Positions 48,781 through 60,400 of a DNA stretch of 64,000 bases are shown one piece after another (the first letter of the stretch is position 1; each line of letters starts with the position of its first letter). Source of the stretch: Aralia elata (lineage: Eukaryota > Streptophyta > Magnoliopsida > Apiales > Araliaceae); contig CM068383.1 in NCBI GenBank assembly GCA_034770075.1, positions 43,419,222 to 43,483,221 on the forward strand. The letters run 5' to 3'. A program made the translations under genes and the position numbers. A model generated the notes under the pieces. That model ran no database searches, had not been told where the DNA came from, and saw nothing but the letters and a program-made list of their open reading frames with translations.

Positions 48781-50416
48781 CCATATCCAACTCTCCACCC
48801 ACCAATAAGGCTGTGGTATCTCGAGATGAGTTCGATGAGTTGAAAGGGAAGATGATCAGATTGTCCGGTCTAGTAAAGGAACAATATAGCTTAATTCGAG
48901 GAATCATGTCAACAAATCAAGGTGTACTCACTACAAGTTCAAGCCAAACAACTTCATTAAGTCACCAATTGACTTCGAAGAACAATCCTATAAATAAGTC
49001 ACTCTGTGAGAAGATCAGATGTCTTGACATGACCTTAGCTCAAATTAATGAAAACCTGATAGTCATAGGAAATGAAGATTCATATATGGATAGATTTCCA
49101 AGAAACCAATATCTACAGAGGTCTAAAATTCCTAACTTTATGAGATATACCGGTATCGACGATCCTTATATTCATCTAAAGATATACTTGGGACAACTAG
49201 GAGCGCAAGCTATAGATGAAGTCCAGCGCATGCAAATGTTTTGGAGAAGTCTCACTAACAATGCAACAACCTGGTTTGCTACATTGGCTGAATCGAAGAT
49301 TAACACATGGGAATGGCTTGTACATGCCTTTTTATCCCAATATAGTTACCAGATATAAATGGCACCACATCATTGTGGGTTGATGACGGTGACTAAGAAG
49401 ACAGATGAATCTTTCAAGGATTATGCTCGAAGATGGAGGTCATTAGTAGATCGGGCAATTCCACCCCTAGAGGAACAAGAAATGGTCAAAATCTTTGTCA
49501 AAACACAAGAATATCCTTATTACGAAAGTATCTTGTCCATGAAAGATATGTCGTTTGCTAAAATTATCATAAAAGGAGGTAGGGTGGATAAGAAAATTCG
49601 AGCTGCAAGACTAAAGGATACGTGAACGTTGAAGGAAAAGACCATTGCCGATACCCATCTATGCAACAAGAAAAGAAGCTTCCAACAAGTGGGAGGGAAC
49701 ACTCCAGTAATTCTACATGGGAGTAATAATGATGAGACCCCTGAAGAGTACGACCTTTGTGACCCTAAAAATCAAGGAGAAGCAAACACAAAGAAGAGTT
49801 CAAAGATAGAATTCCCCCTATTACAGAGTCCATGGAAGAAGTCTCGATGAAGTTAATGGAACATAAGAAAATTTCAGACCTTCCCCCTCCTATGGGTATA
49901 GGGACACATAATTACAACCCCTCACAACACTGTGCTTATCATTCGAGAGGTCCAGGACATTCCACAGAGCAATGTTGGTCATTTAAAAACTTAGTGAAAG
50001 GTTTGATCAAAACAGGGGAGATTGTGATCGCACCCGCAGTTCAAGATAATGACTCAATCCACAGTGGGTCTGCTCATGAAAGGCTAGAAGGAGACAAGAT
50101 GATAGAAGAGGGGTTGAATCTAGTAATGAAAGAAGGAAAAATGGTCGGTAGTGCTAACAACGAGAATGCAATTTCAGAAGCACTAATTACAGGAAAGCTT
50201 GACTCCATGGACCAAAAAATGACGACAAGTTTCGAGCAAGAAAACGATAAAATCGGAGCTAAAGGAAAAGGTAAAAAGAGGCACCTTATGTCAATAATAA
50301 TCAAACCTCCGACAATTAACCAAGTGAATGTGGAAGATCGCAACCTTAACAAAAATCCAGAAGCAAACTTCATAAAGGTTGTGGAGAAGGCCATACAATG
50401 GATTGAGGACATTTAA
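48781..50416 (+). pseudogene. G2 second, divergent gag domain
   Basis: It follows the first gag in the same frame without a stop (open from 48030 to 49355). A new gag start-like block VVSRDEFDELKGKM is at about 48812. Then come IPNFMRYTGIDDPYIHLKIY, MTVTKKTDESFKDYARRW, an intact knuckle CAYHSRGPGHSTEQCW near 49930, and LVKGLIKTGEI. Stops at 49356 and 49623 and a frame change near 49830 interrupt it. The last 110 residues (to 50416) are charged and do not resemble protease. It differs strongly in sequence from the first gag, so it is not a recent tandem copy. No pol follows. Confidence 0.75.
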
Positions 50417-50488
50417 ATCCCATTTAAGCCAACAAGTGATTCTAGTGAAGGATTTGGAACCTCAAGGGACAAGGAATTTGAGGCATGT

Positions 50489-52181
50489 TGTTGGTTGATT
50501 TCGCAATCGATAAATACGCACGAGTATACACGGTCAATAAGTAATACAATGATAAGAAAGTTATCGATCCTACGAGGAATTATCTCTAATGTATCCCAAG
50601 TACCAACTTTATATCGTCTCGATTTTATTTAAACAATTTGATTCAAGCAATTGGAACTAACTAGAATAACGATTAAGCAAATAACAAAGGTCTAATATTA
50701 CAATTTCTCTCATACAAGTATTTTGTCAAACACTTGGCATGCAATGCTGTGTTCAAATCTCTTAACTCCCTTTTTAGATCAATTAACTGCATAGAATTGA
50801 CACCCGAAAAATCACAATTACATAAAAGCCTCTGTCGATGGTCAATTATGAATCTTCCTAATGCGACATGTAGGCATATGTCTATCCTACACACTATCAA
50901 GAGACCAATTTCAAGAACAATTAATAAGACACATGTCACAAAAATCTCGTTAACTACTCCTTCAATTACCAACTTTCACATAAGAAGTCATTAAGATTAG
51001 ATTCTCAATTGGTTGCATACGATATCTAAGTATATGTCTATCCTAAATATTATCAAGTCATCTATTCTTGAAGACAATAAATAAGACACACGCCACATAA
51101 TCTTATTGTTTACCCACAAGAATCTCTAACTTTCGCATGATATCATAACAAGGTCTAAACACTATAATCCGTTTGTCAAGTTCATATAGGTTCCCAAGGT
51201 AATTACTAGCTAGGTAATTAATATATGAAGCACAAATTATGATAACCAATTCATATGAGTAACAATAATAAAAAAGGAAGAGAAATCAATTCAAATAAGC
51301 AATGAGTTCAATTACAATTTCAAACTAAAAACTGAAACAAAATAGATAAACAGAGCAATAAGCCTAACTATCATTCTTGGAGTACAAAGCTAAAAGAAAA
51401 GATTAGAGATGGACTCCCTTTTGATCTTCTCCTTTCCTTGTATTGCATCCCTTGTTGGTGAAGAAAGCCTTCCATTGTTGTTGGTTGCTCAAGTTTCCCC
51501 ATTGGGGAGCTTGAGCTACCTCTTCTCCTTCTTGCTCTAGGTTAGCCTCCACCCTCCAAGAATGCTGATTTTAGAAGTCTAAGATATGATAAAATGGAGG
51601 CTACATGTTGTATTTATAGTGCCCCATGTAAAACCCTAAGCTAACCCACGAAATTAGACCCAAATGAGCTGAAATCACCCAAATTTGCCCGAACAAGCGT
51701 AGGGGCACTGCAATACAACGCAGAGGCGCTGACCCCCTAGATGCCCCCCCACGCCTGTGTGCGCTTGCTGCCCGATTCAGCTTCAATGTCTGTTGGTAAA
51801 ATGGCCATAACTCTCTCATACGAACTTGGAATTAGGCGATTCAAGAGGCTATGGAAAGCTAAGAAGTAGATGTACAACTTTCATTCTTTGAGTTTTGAGA
51901 GATAAGGGCTGGAGCAAGGGTCAAATTGGGCCCGAAGTGACTGCTGTGTAAATGGCAAGACGAAAGTGTGAACGAAGCCACCCCAAACATCGATCCAAGT
52001 CCAATTCCTACAAAATAAAGTAAAAACACATAAAAACAATACAAAAACATACAAAAGTAATACAAAACTATATTACACAACAATAAGATAAAAATATACT
52101 AAACCCGCATAAAATACCCAAAGACTTACAAATTATCAAGACCAAAAGTACCTAAATTGTGTATATAAAACGCACTCATCA
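50489..52181 (-). mobile_element. Solo LTR (Athila-like guess) in G2
   Basis: 1693 bp, on the minus strand TGATGAGTGCG…AACCAACA, with a perfect 5 bp duplication CATGT (50484-50488 and 52182-52186). Its minus-strand end (near 50500-50620) aligns with 59880-59988 of the other LTR: GATAATTCC, TATACT.G..CGTA and GATTG.GAAATC. GC-rich words lie at 51696-51766. No internal region or second LTR, hence a solo LTR left by recombination. The superfamily call is tentative. Confidence 0.85.
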
Positions 52182-52677
52182 CATGTTATATATCTTAATG
52201 TTTATCTGCTATTTCATCTGTTATCCTGACTCAGCTATGTCAAAAAAATCAAAAAATCAAAAGAATAAAAAAAAATCAAAAAAATCAATCTTATGATATC
52301 CTTGGCGTGAACTATGTAAGACCTGATCTCCTTTCATAGGAGTACGTAGGCAGCCAATTATAGTTCAGTCTAATCCCTATAAAACTCCCAAAACCCCTTC
52401 AGTAATTCAGCGATCACCAGATATTACTCTTCAACAACTTATGAACCCATGAAATATGAGAAGACTTGATCTCCTTTTGACCTGTAGAAGTACGTAGGCG
52501 ACCATCGTAACGAAGTTTATCTCATACCCGACAACCTATTCTCCAAGACAAAAGCTACAAATCAAACCTTGCAGATCAAACTAAACCCGGTTGAAACCGT
52601 CACATCCCAAACTAAGCCGAGCTCTTAAGATCTAATTCAATGGAATCCGAAGGCATCTCGACATCAATCATCGAAGC
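52182..52677 (+). other. G2 3' non-coding region
   Basis: Contains two related blocks, GACCTGATCTCC…GTACGTAGGC (52320-52355) and GACTTGATCTCC…GTACGTAGGC (52465-52500), typical of sequence near the 3' end of Tat/Ogre elements. A lysine-codon-like AAAATC-rich run lies at 52240-52290. Cut at 52678 by an inserted LTR. Confidence 0.6.
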
Positions 52678-55600
52678 TGTAATGACCGAGAATTTTTAAA
52701 CTCTATTATTAATTAAATATAAAATTTAATTTTTAATGAGTTAGTTTTGTATGCTTATTTAAAACCTTGTGTGATTAATTGGTTATGTGATTATGCGATT
52801 GCACGTAATTGCTAGGATTAATTAAAGGGAGTCACTAATGGTTTAATTAAATTAGTGGACTAGCCCTAAGGTTTAATATCAAAAGAATTGATAAAGTTGT
52901 TTATTAATTAAATATTCAATTTACTTGAATATAATGGAGGAATTAAATTTGCATAAATTAATTAATATAATTATTAATTAATGTGAGCAATATTGATATT
53001 AATATTTAATAGTCTATTTAGTAATTTAATACTAGCGGACTAGATTAATTATTTAATTTATTAATTCAATCTTTTATTTAATCACGGATTGAGGAATTAA
53101 TGTATATTAGATTAAATGGGATTTTAATGGAGTGATTTTTTTTAACTAAGTAGCAATATGTTGGGACAATAATTTTGGGACACATCCCATTTATTCATTA
53201 GCCGTGGTCTGGGAAGAGGGAGAGAGAAATGAAATTTAATTAAATGAACAGTGGAGTCCCATTGCTTCTTTTCCTCAGCTGCTTACAGACATCATGCCTA
53301 GCCTAAGCTTGCTTGTATCAGATGGGGAGATGATGAAGGGGGTGTTGGTTGATGTGAGAATACCCAACTTTCTACCAAATCTTCTTTACCCAGCAGTCTC
53401 TTCCCTTTCACGTTGGTTCATTAAATTGTACAAAAGCTTGGCATGGGTATTAAATCCTCTATAAATTGGAACTTCTTCTTCAATAACCCAGTTGCTAAAA
53501 TCTTCTGATAAGTTAGAATAGAGAGTGAGTGTTGCTGGGAGGTAATAGAAATCTGAAATTGAGCATTCATGAAGTATCAATTTAGCTTCAAGGAGGTATA
53601 ATGTCACTCGACTTCTTAGTCTGATAAACTCTAAGAAATCCATGATTCTTGCTAATTAGTTTGATAATTGATGTTATGATGTTATCTGAGTCTGTATGCG
53701 TGTTTTGGAACCAATGTGGTTATACTGAGTTGCATTTAGAAGGGTTAAGCCATAGAAATTTTTGGATTATGCAATAACAGAGCCATTTGTGAGTTTCTGC
53801 AGGGGTGGTGCGACTGTGCCACTCCCAAGGCTAAAACCAGCACGACCGCGCTGGCTACCAGTTTCTATTGTTGTTGTTATGATGTTTTGAGCATGTTATA
53901 TCAGTCCATTTATGCATGAAAATAGGTTTACTATGTTACCTAGTGTTCCTGTGAATACCAGAGTTGCGTACGTTGTTCTAGTATGTATTTTGTAAAGAAA
54001 ACTTAGAACCTTAAACTAAACTTGACAAAACGTGTGTCTTTTAAATTCTGTCCATTTGAGCATGTGTATGTGGCTTAAATATGTGTGCAAATGAATGTGA
54101 GTAATGATTTCAAGTTACTTAGTATGTGCTAAGTTGCTTTAGTTGCCTTAGCGTGATTTCCAAATAAAACTTAGAAGTTTGAAGGCTAACATCGCCAATC
54201 ACTGTGTGAGTTACGTTTTGATCATGCAAGCATGAATAATAGGATTCATTATGCCCTTAGACATGTTTAACATGAGAACCCTTTAGCTAAACATAGTTTC
54301 GACTTGTGCAAGTATGTTCAAAAGGACGAAGTTCCAAATGTAAACTATGTGAACAAAGTATACATGAGTTGTCTACATACAAGCATGCATATTAAGTACT
54401 GTTTAGCCTCACTATGTGGTGTTGTGACTATAATAGTCGACCCCTTATAATATGGACTTGATTAGCTTAAGGTATAGAAATTTTTGAAATAAAACCATAT
54501 AACTTTGAATTGGACTTAGAATGAGCATGCTAGGTTTCGAACTCAAGTTAATAACCTTATGAGCATATGTATTTGATTAATATCAGTAGTCTGTATGCTA
54601 GAAAGTAAGCTCGAATTCAAGCAGAATGAAATTTCATTCCTAGTCTGACCAGTGAGTGGCGCGGCTGCGCCATTCCTAAGCTTAAAACCAGCACGGCCGC
54701 GCCGGTTATCAGTGTCACCTGGTTGTTTTAACCTATGGACAGAACCTTGTAACATGTGTATACGTGTGTCTTAAGCTGTATTGCATGATTAAATAGAGGT
54801 GCTATGTGTTCAAGCCTATGTTGATGCATAGATACTAGATATTCTAAAGTTATCAATCTAAGACAGGGTTAGATGTTTATAGACTCAGTCATAATAAATC
54901 GACTTACATGAATTATGTGTTAGACTTGTCTGATGATCGAATTCTTGTAAGTGTGAACTCATACCAGTTTATACAGTACTAATTGAGAGACCGACTTATT
55001 AATGTTAGGTCGTTTCAAAGTAATTTAATTAAAGCTAGATTATTATAGCTGAGCAGTCAACCAAGTTTTTGAACTTCACTCTTTAGTTGTGCAAGTTCCC
55101 TTCTACTGAAACTTTACTTTGTGCAAGTTCCTAAACTAATCTTATATTGCAAGAGTCCTATCTTAAACTCAATATTTAAGCAAGTTTCCTTGAATTAAAA
55201 TCTAATATTCGATTTATGGTGCAAGTTATTTATTTAAGCTTGAACTTTATTTCCAAGCATGCTTTAAGTGGTTTAATTACTTTACAATTATTTCACCTTG
55301 ATATTATTATGACTCGCACTCCGTGCATCTGAGTTGTACAGTCTTTGACTCGTACCTTATTTAAAGTTCTACTGTTTAAGAACCATTCACAGTTGAGTGA
55401 TGAGTGGGTTTTAATCTATTATTTGGATACATCTTTGGCTTAATTCTTTACTATCTTTAAGTGTTTTTAGTATCTTTTTATTTGTTTCTGTGTTGCTTTT
55501 GTAGATTGAGGCTGGCTGCAGAATGGATTAAAGAACAAAGAATGTGGTGCAGAGCATCCTCGCCGGGGCGGGAATTATAGCTTAATTCCTCGCTGGGGCG

Positions 55601-55716
55601 AGCTTTTGTGAAGGAAATCCTCGCCGGGGCAAGGAAGTGACTGGAAGAAAAAGAAGTTGACTTTTAACAGGATCAGTTATTAGGAGTTGGAAGCTAACAA
55701 GAATTCTTATGGACTA

Positions 55717-56360
55717 GATAACCGGCTCCGACAAGATAACCGACCGGCGACGATAACCGGAGGTTACGAGATGGGTGACCGGCGACGATACCCGGCCCCG
55801 ACATGACGATCGACCGGCGACGATAACCGGCGATCACGAGATGGATGACCGGCGACGATAACCGGCTCCGACAAGATAACCGACCGGCGACGATAACCGG
55901 AGGTTACGAGATGGGTGACCGGCGACGATACCCGGCCCCGACATGACGATCGACCGGCGACGATAACCGGCGATCACGAGATGGATGACCGGCGACGATA
56001 ACCGGCTCCGACAAGATAACCAACCGGCGACGATAACCGGGGGTTACGAGATGGGCGACCGGCGACGATACCCGGCCCCGACATGACGATCGACCGGCGA
56101 CGATAACCGGCGATCACGAGATGGATGACCGGCGACGATAACCGGCTCCGATAGATAACCGACCGGCGACGATAACCGGGGGTTACGAGATGGGCGACCG
56201 GCGACGATACCCGGCCCCGACATGACGATCGACCGGCGACGATAACCGGCGATCACGAGATGGATGTCCGGCGACGATAACCGGCTCCGATAGATAACCG
56301 ACCGGCGACGATAACCGGGGGTTACGAGATGGGTGACCGGCGACGATACCCGGCCCCGAA
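55717..56360 (+). repeat. 140 bp tandem array made of four 35 bp subunits
   Basis: Repeats start with GATAACCGGCTCC at 55717, 55857, 55997, 56137 and 56276; the last is partial. Each 140 bp unit is four 35 bp subunits that begin GATAmCCGG and end GACCGGCGAC. The fourth copy is 139 bp. Very GC- and CG-rich compared with its surroundings. Confidence 0.93.
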
Positions 56361-57136
56361 CGAGACGATAGATTGAAAGAGTGAACCCAACGACTAACAA
56401 ACACGGTCAAGGGGTTGATACATTGACACTCTTACGAATGTCTTGCATGCATTGCATCTTATGTTGCATCATAAGCTATATGTGTGAGGCGTCATGTATG
56501 CACTGTCATTTCTTACACACTGTCATTCATGCATCGAGTGTCTATTCTTTATCCTGTTCATTTCATTTATCATTTCATAAACATGATAAAGAGGGGCAGC
56601 TGTAGACACCCAAATTTTGCGTTTCCTTCTACTAACCGTGACAGGAGGGCGAAATCGTCAATTGAACCAGCTTGCGGGAGCAAAGGAGCGGGCACAAGGG
56701 CGAGCGCCCAGTCCCGCCGCAATGATTTGGGCAGCCCAAGTCGACGTGACAGCATGACCGTCCGAGGCAGGCATTTCCGAATGAGGTGGCACGTCTCCCG
56801 GCTCCGACAAGATAACCGGCTCCGACAGATAACCAACCGGCGACGATAACCGGGGGTTATGAGATGGGTGACCGGCGACGATACCCGGCCCCGAACGAGA
56901 CGATAGATTGAAAGAGTGAACCCAACGACTAACAAACACGGTCAAGGGGTTGATACATTGACACTCTTACGAATGTCTTGCATGCATTGCATCTTATGTT
57001 GCATCATAAGCTATATGTGTGAGGCGTCATGTATGCACTGTCATTTCTTACACACTGTCATTCATGCATCGAGTGTCTATTCTTTTATCCTGTTCATTTC
57101 ATTTATCATTTCATAAACATGATAAAGAGGGGCAGC
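56356..57136 (+). repeat. Duplicated block with a partial LTR
   Basis: Sequence from CCGAACGAGACGATAG at 56356 recurs from 56891, offset 535 bp. The first copy holds the polypurine tract and the first 201 bp of the LTR (56601-56801), then jumps back into array sequence at CCCGG and repeats. The second copy continues into the complete LTR. Confidence 0.9.
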
Positions 57137-59260
57137 TGTAGACACCCAAATTTTGCGTTTCCTTCTAACTAAACCGTGACAGGAGGGCGAAATCGTCAAT
57201 TGAACCAGCTTGCGGGAGCAAAGGAGCGGGCACAAGGGCGGAGCGCCCGGTCCCGCCGCAATGATTTGGGCAGCCCAAGTCGACGTGACAGCATGACCGT
57301 CCGAGGCAGGCATTTCCGAATGAGGTGGCACGTCTCCCGGAAGTTCCCGGACTGCGGAATACGAGCCTATCAGCGAAAACCGACGTTGCGGTACGAAAAA
57401 TCGAGGCGTGACACGAAAATCGAGAAAGTCAAGCCCGCCAGCCGCGGATAGATCTGCGGCCAAGTGGGTGCGCCAGCACGAAAACCGGGAAATCAGCACT
57501 CAGCAGCTGAGTGCGATGGGAGGCGTGCCAGCTGGCCAGCCGCAGATCTATCTGCTGCGGCCCAGCCGCAGATAGATCTGCGGCTGGCTCTGGCCAGCCT
57601 ATTTAAGCCAGCTTCGGCAGCATACAGGGGGTTCAGCAGTTTTGAAGAAGAGAAAGAATTCCTGCAGCAGCAAAAAAAATACGGAAATAGAGAGAAAATA
57701 GCTAGATTTTGCAACAAAATAAGGAGAAAGAAGAGGAAAAAAAAAGAGTGGAATTAATTCTTTTGAGTTTGATTGTATCAAATACATCATTTATCCTATT
57801 CAAATACACAAGTTCACATCCATTTGAGATCAATTGCAAGGTGAAAATTTCTATTTGTTCTAACAATTCATGTCCTATTGATTTGGGTAAATTAGATATA
57901 ATTTTCATGTATCTTATTGAACAATGAATTAGGGATTATTTGCGAGGGTTCCATTGGAACAAAATTCTTCTTAATAACCCGATGATATTCATGTTTTGAT
58001 TTCTTGTTTGTTGTATAAGAGATGTATTGGTTGTGGTTCCTTTAATTTGCTATTTAGGATGTCGTGATATTGTTAGAATTTCCGCGTTGGTTATTTATTG
58101 TAATGTTTGATTTGTGAGTATGTAATAATCGTGGTTGTGAGCCTAGGAAAGCGACCCCGTGGTCCAAATCCGATGATGGACATGTCTTGATGTATATAGC
58201 GGGTAGGATGTAGCCTCCTTGTAACGTGTAACCGTCGGGCCTTAAAACGACGCCAAAGCGAGAATCGGATTTAAGGCCCCATATATTAGTGGAACTTGTG
58301 ATTGTAGGCGTTTTGGGATTATTTTGATGGCTTACATGCCATGAATAGCCCCAACGCATTTTAATGCTTGATTTGATTTACGACACGAAATTGATTTCAA
58401 AGCTAAATGATAAGATTTTCATAAAATCAATCAAAGTAGGATATTAGAATCACGAGGTTAAAATTTGAGAAATGTTAATGAATGTCCGATTCCTATCTAA
58501 CGAGAAAGCTAAAGAAAAATCGTTCTCAAACATCACAAAATCTGATTTTAGAAATAAGTAACGTTTTGTTAAATCTTTGTGCATAGGGTGAAAGAGATTC
58601 TAGAAATTGCCCGATCATTTCACGAAAGCAACGTATAGATCTCGATTCCTATTTTGGCAAAGGTTTAAAACTCTTGTTTTGCCAAAACGACACCTAACGA
58701 AAAATCTCATAGTTTTGACAATTAAAATCAAACCTTTCCCATAAAGCTTTCTCGTGTATACCGAAAAGACATTCCGAAGCGTTCTCAATTTAAAACACGA
58801 TTTTCCCTAAATCCAAATGATTCTTTCATACAAACTCACCACAACATTCACATAGACACACACCCACACACAAGCGCGCACACACACACATTTCATGAAT
58901 TAAAGGATAGGAAAGCATCAAGATTGCGGTAACCGTGTTTCACGGAAGTCGAGGGGTGCCTAACACCTTCCCCTCACTTAAGCAAGCCCCCGAACTCTAT
59001 GAATCTCGATTCGCAGACCAATTAATTCGGAGTCACATATGAGCCAGCGATTTATAAAACACGAAAATTCGGATGAGTTGGTACATCCATTTCAAATATA
59101 CCAACTGGCGACTCTGGTTAATTGGCTCATCATAAAAAACGATATTTCAAAACCCCGTCGACATCAATGCCGACCTTTTCCAAAAAATCATTAAATCAAA
59201 AGGCTAAAAATTGGAAAGGGTTACAACCCCCGCGTTAAGCGAGAAAACCCGGCGTCGACA
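57137..59260 (+). repeat. G3 3' LTR
   Basis: 2124 bp, TGTAGACACC…GCGTCGACA, the same termini as G1 and G2. TATA-like TATTTAA at 57600-57606. Directly upstream are CAGCCGCAGAT/ATCTGCGGCTG (57563-57573/57576-57586) and another copy at 57537-57547. The second half aligns with the G2 LTR. Confidence 0.87.
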
Positions 59261-60400
59261 CTTAGTATGAACTAAACCTTTAATTAAGGATGCAATTGAA
59301 CCGGTTATGCTTATGAATTAATTATCTACTTTGATTCTAGTTATTTATTCAATTCGAGTTGTCTATCCTATTCTATGCTTATTGATTAATTGTTTGGCCA
59401 GCAATTAGTGGAATATTCTAGGTGAATTCGGGAGATGAAATCTAGGATTAGATCTGAATTTGATAGTATGTATTCTTAATTATTTGCATGTGTTAAATAA
59501 TTAGGGTTGTAAAATGAATAGGGATATCTCTTTACTGCATGTAACTGTTAGGAATTGATGCTTAATGAATTTAATCCTTTAGTTTTGCATAGGAATATTG
59601 CAGAGTTAATTGGGTTAGATAAATTTATTTGATCACTTGGAAAAGGACTTATAAATGCAATTGAATTCCTGTTAACAACTCCATTGAAGTAAATAATTGG
59701 ATGACGTAGTTGGATTACTTTATATCACATAACTGGAGATATTGTAGTCTTAAGTTTTTAAATCTGAATTACAACCTTTGTGTTAGTTATTGATCTTAGT
59801 TTCAATTTAAGTAGTTTTAATCAATATTCAAAATTGCGATTGTTTAATAGAATAGCAGTAATCTAGATTGATAGTTGAAAATATTAAACACGATAATTCC
59901 CTGTGGGTTCGACACTTTATCTTATCACTTTATTACTTGTTGATCGTATATACTTGCACGTAATTGTTGATTGTGAAATCGGACAACATTGAGTCTAAGC
60001 CATTGTTCGGCTAGACATATGCAAGTTTAATAATTTAAAAGCTTTCCAAATCATTTGAAAGTGCGGATTCTTGGACTAGTATGAACACCCCAAAATATAA
60101 GGGAGTACCCCACGTATCTAAATATAAGATACACGAACAAAAATTAAATGTTATGCATACACATAGTGTACAAGAGGCTGATCCCCTTAAGTACGTATTT
60201 TTGAGTAAGTAACCAAAGGGTCAATCAGCTATTGATTCCATTGGAAGTTTAATATTCATGGTCTAGGTTGACTATCGTTTATTCTAAAAGCAATTATTAT
60301 TCTTGCTTTCGTTATTCTTATTGTGGAATCATTTTCAGATATCTCTTTCATTCATGATACATATCATTCCTTGTTGCTATTTAAACTTGCTGAGCAAACT

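Larger units (their letters stand above)
34732..52677 (+). mobile_element. Tat/Ogre-like element G2 with two gag domains, interrupted
   Basis: The 5' LTR (34732-37395) is followed by a primer site (about 37397-37416), leader (to 37602 and again 46821-47291), a double gag (47292-50416) and a 3' non-coding part (50417-50488, 52182-52677). That last part holds two GTACGTAGGC blocks of the kind seen near the end of Tat elements. C3 is inserted in the leader and a solo LTR after gag. At 52678 a chromovirus-like LTR cuts in; the 3' LTR is outside the window. No protease, reverse transcriptase or integrase was found between gag and the 3' region, so G2 looks non-autonomous. Confidence 0.78.
55717..59260 (+). 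mobile_element. Truncated Tat/Ogre-like element G3
   Basis: Only the 3' end is present: a tandem array (55717-56360), a 535 bp duplicated block, a polypurine tract (GATAAAGAGGGGCAGC, 57121-57136) and an LTR 57137-59260. Gag and pol are missing. Tandem repeats just upstream of the 3' LTR are a known feature of Tat/Ogre elements. The left border with the host LTR has no clear target duplication. Confidence 0.78.
55398..59988 (+). mobile_element. Solo-type LTR split by truncated Tat element G3
   Basis: Starts TGATGAGTGGG (55398), ends GGACAACA (59988), with a perfect TTGAG duplication (55393-55397 and 59989-59993). The two LTR parts are 55398-55716 and 59261-59988; between them lies G3. It is the same family as the solo LTR at 50489-52181 in opposite orientation. 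TCCTCGCYGGGGC occurs three times (55557, 55587, 55618). Confidence 0.82.
52678..60400 (+). mobile_element. Chromovirus-like LTR on the plus strand, split by a 4.6 kb insertion
   Basis: Begins TGTAATGACCGAG at 52678, comparable to TGTGACAACCCGG, the start of the minus-strand LTR at 63095. It continues to 55397, resumes at 59989 and reaches TTGCTGAGC at 60395, where a minus-strand element cuts in. The resumed part (60000-60400) matches the second half of the LTR at 3691-6762. Paired GC-rich palindromes lie at 53807-53850 and 54658-54700. No coding sequence; small open frames here are not supported. Confidence 0.65.

Noticed and set aside
48317..48907. 196-codon open frame on the minus strand
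   Set aside because: It lies opposite the open gag region of G2, which has family matches and a knuckle; the minus frame shows no recognisable domain.
53386..53643. 85-codon minus-strand frame with a plausible start
   Set aside because: It lies inside a non-coding LTR, without similarity that I can recognise or a second copy.
55717..56360. Regular repeats that superficially resemble a CRISPR array
   Set aside because: Subunits are contiguous with no unique spacers, and the setting is a plant retrotransposon 3' region.
56044..56945. Several 75-121 codon frames rich in SSPV and YRRRS repeats
   Set aside because: They are translations of the GC-rich tandem array and its duplicated block; the repeats explain them and no start or domain context supports a gene.
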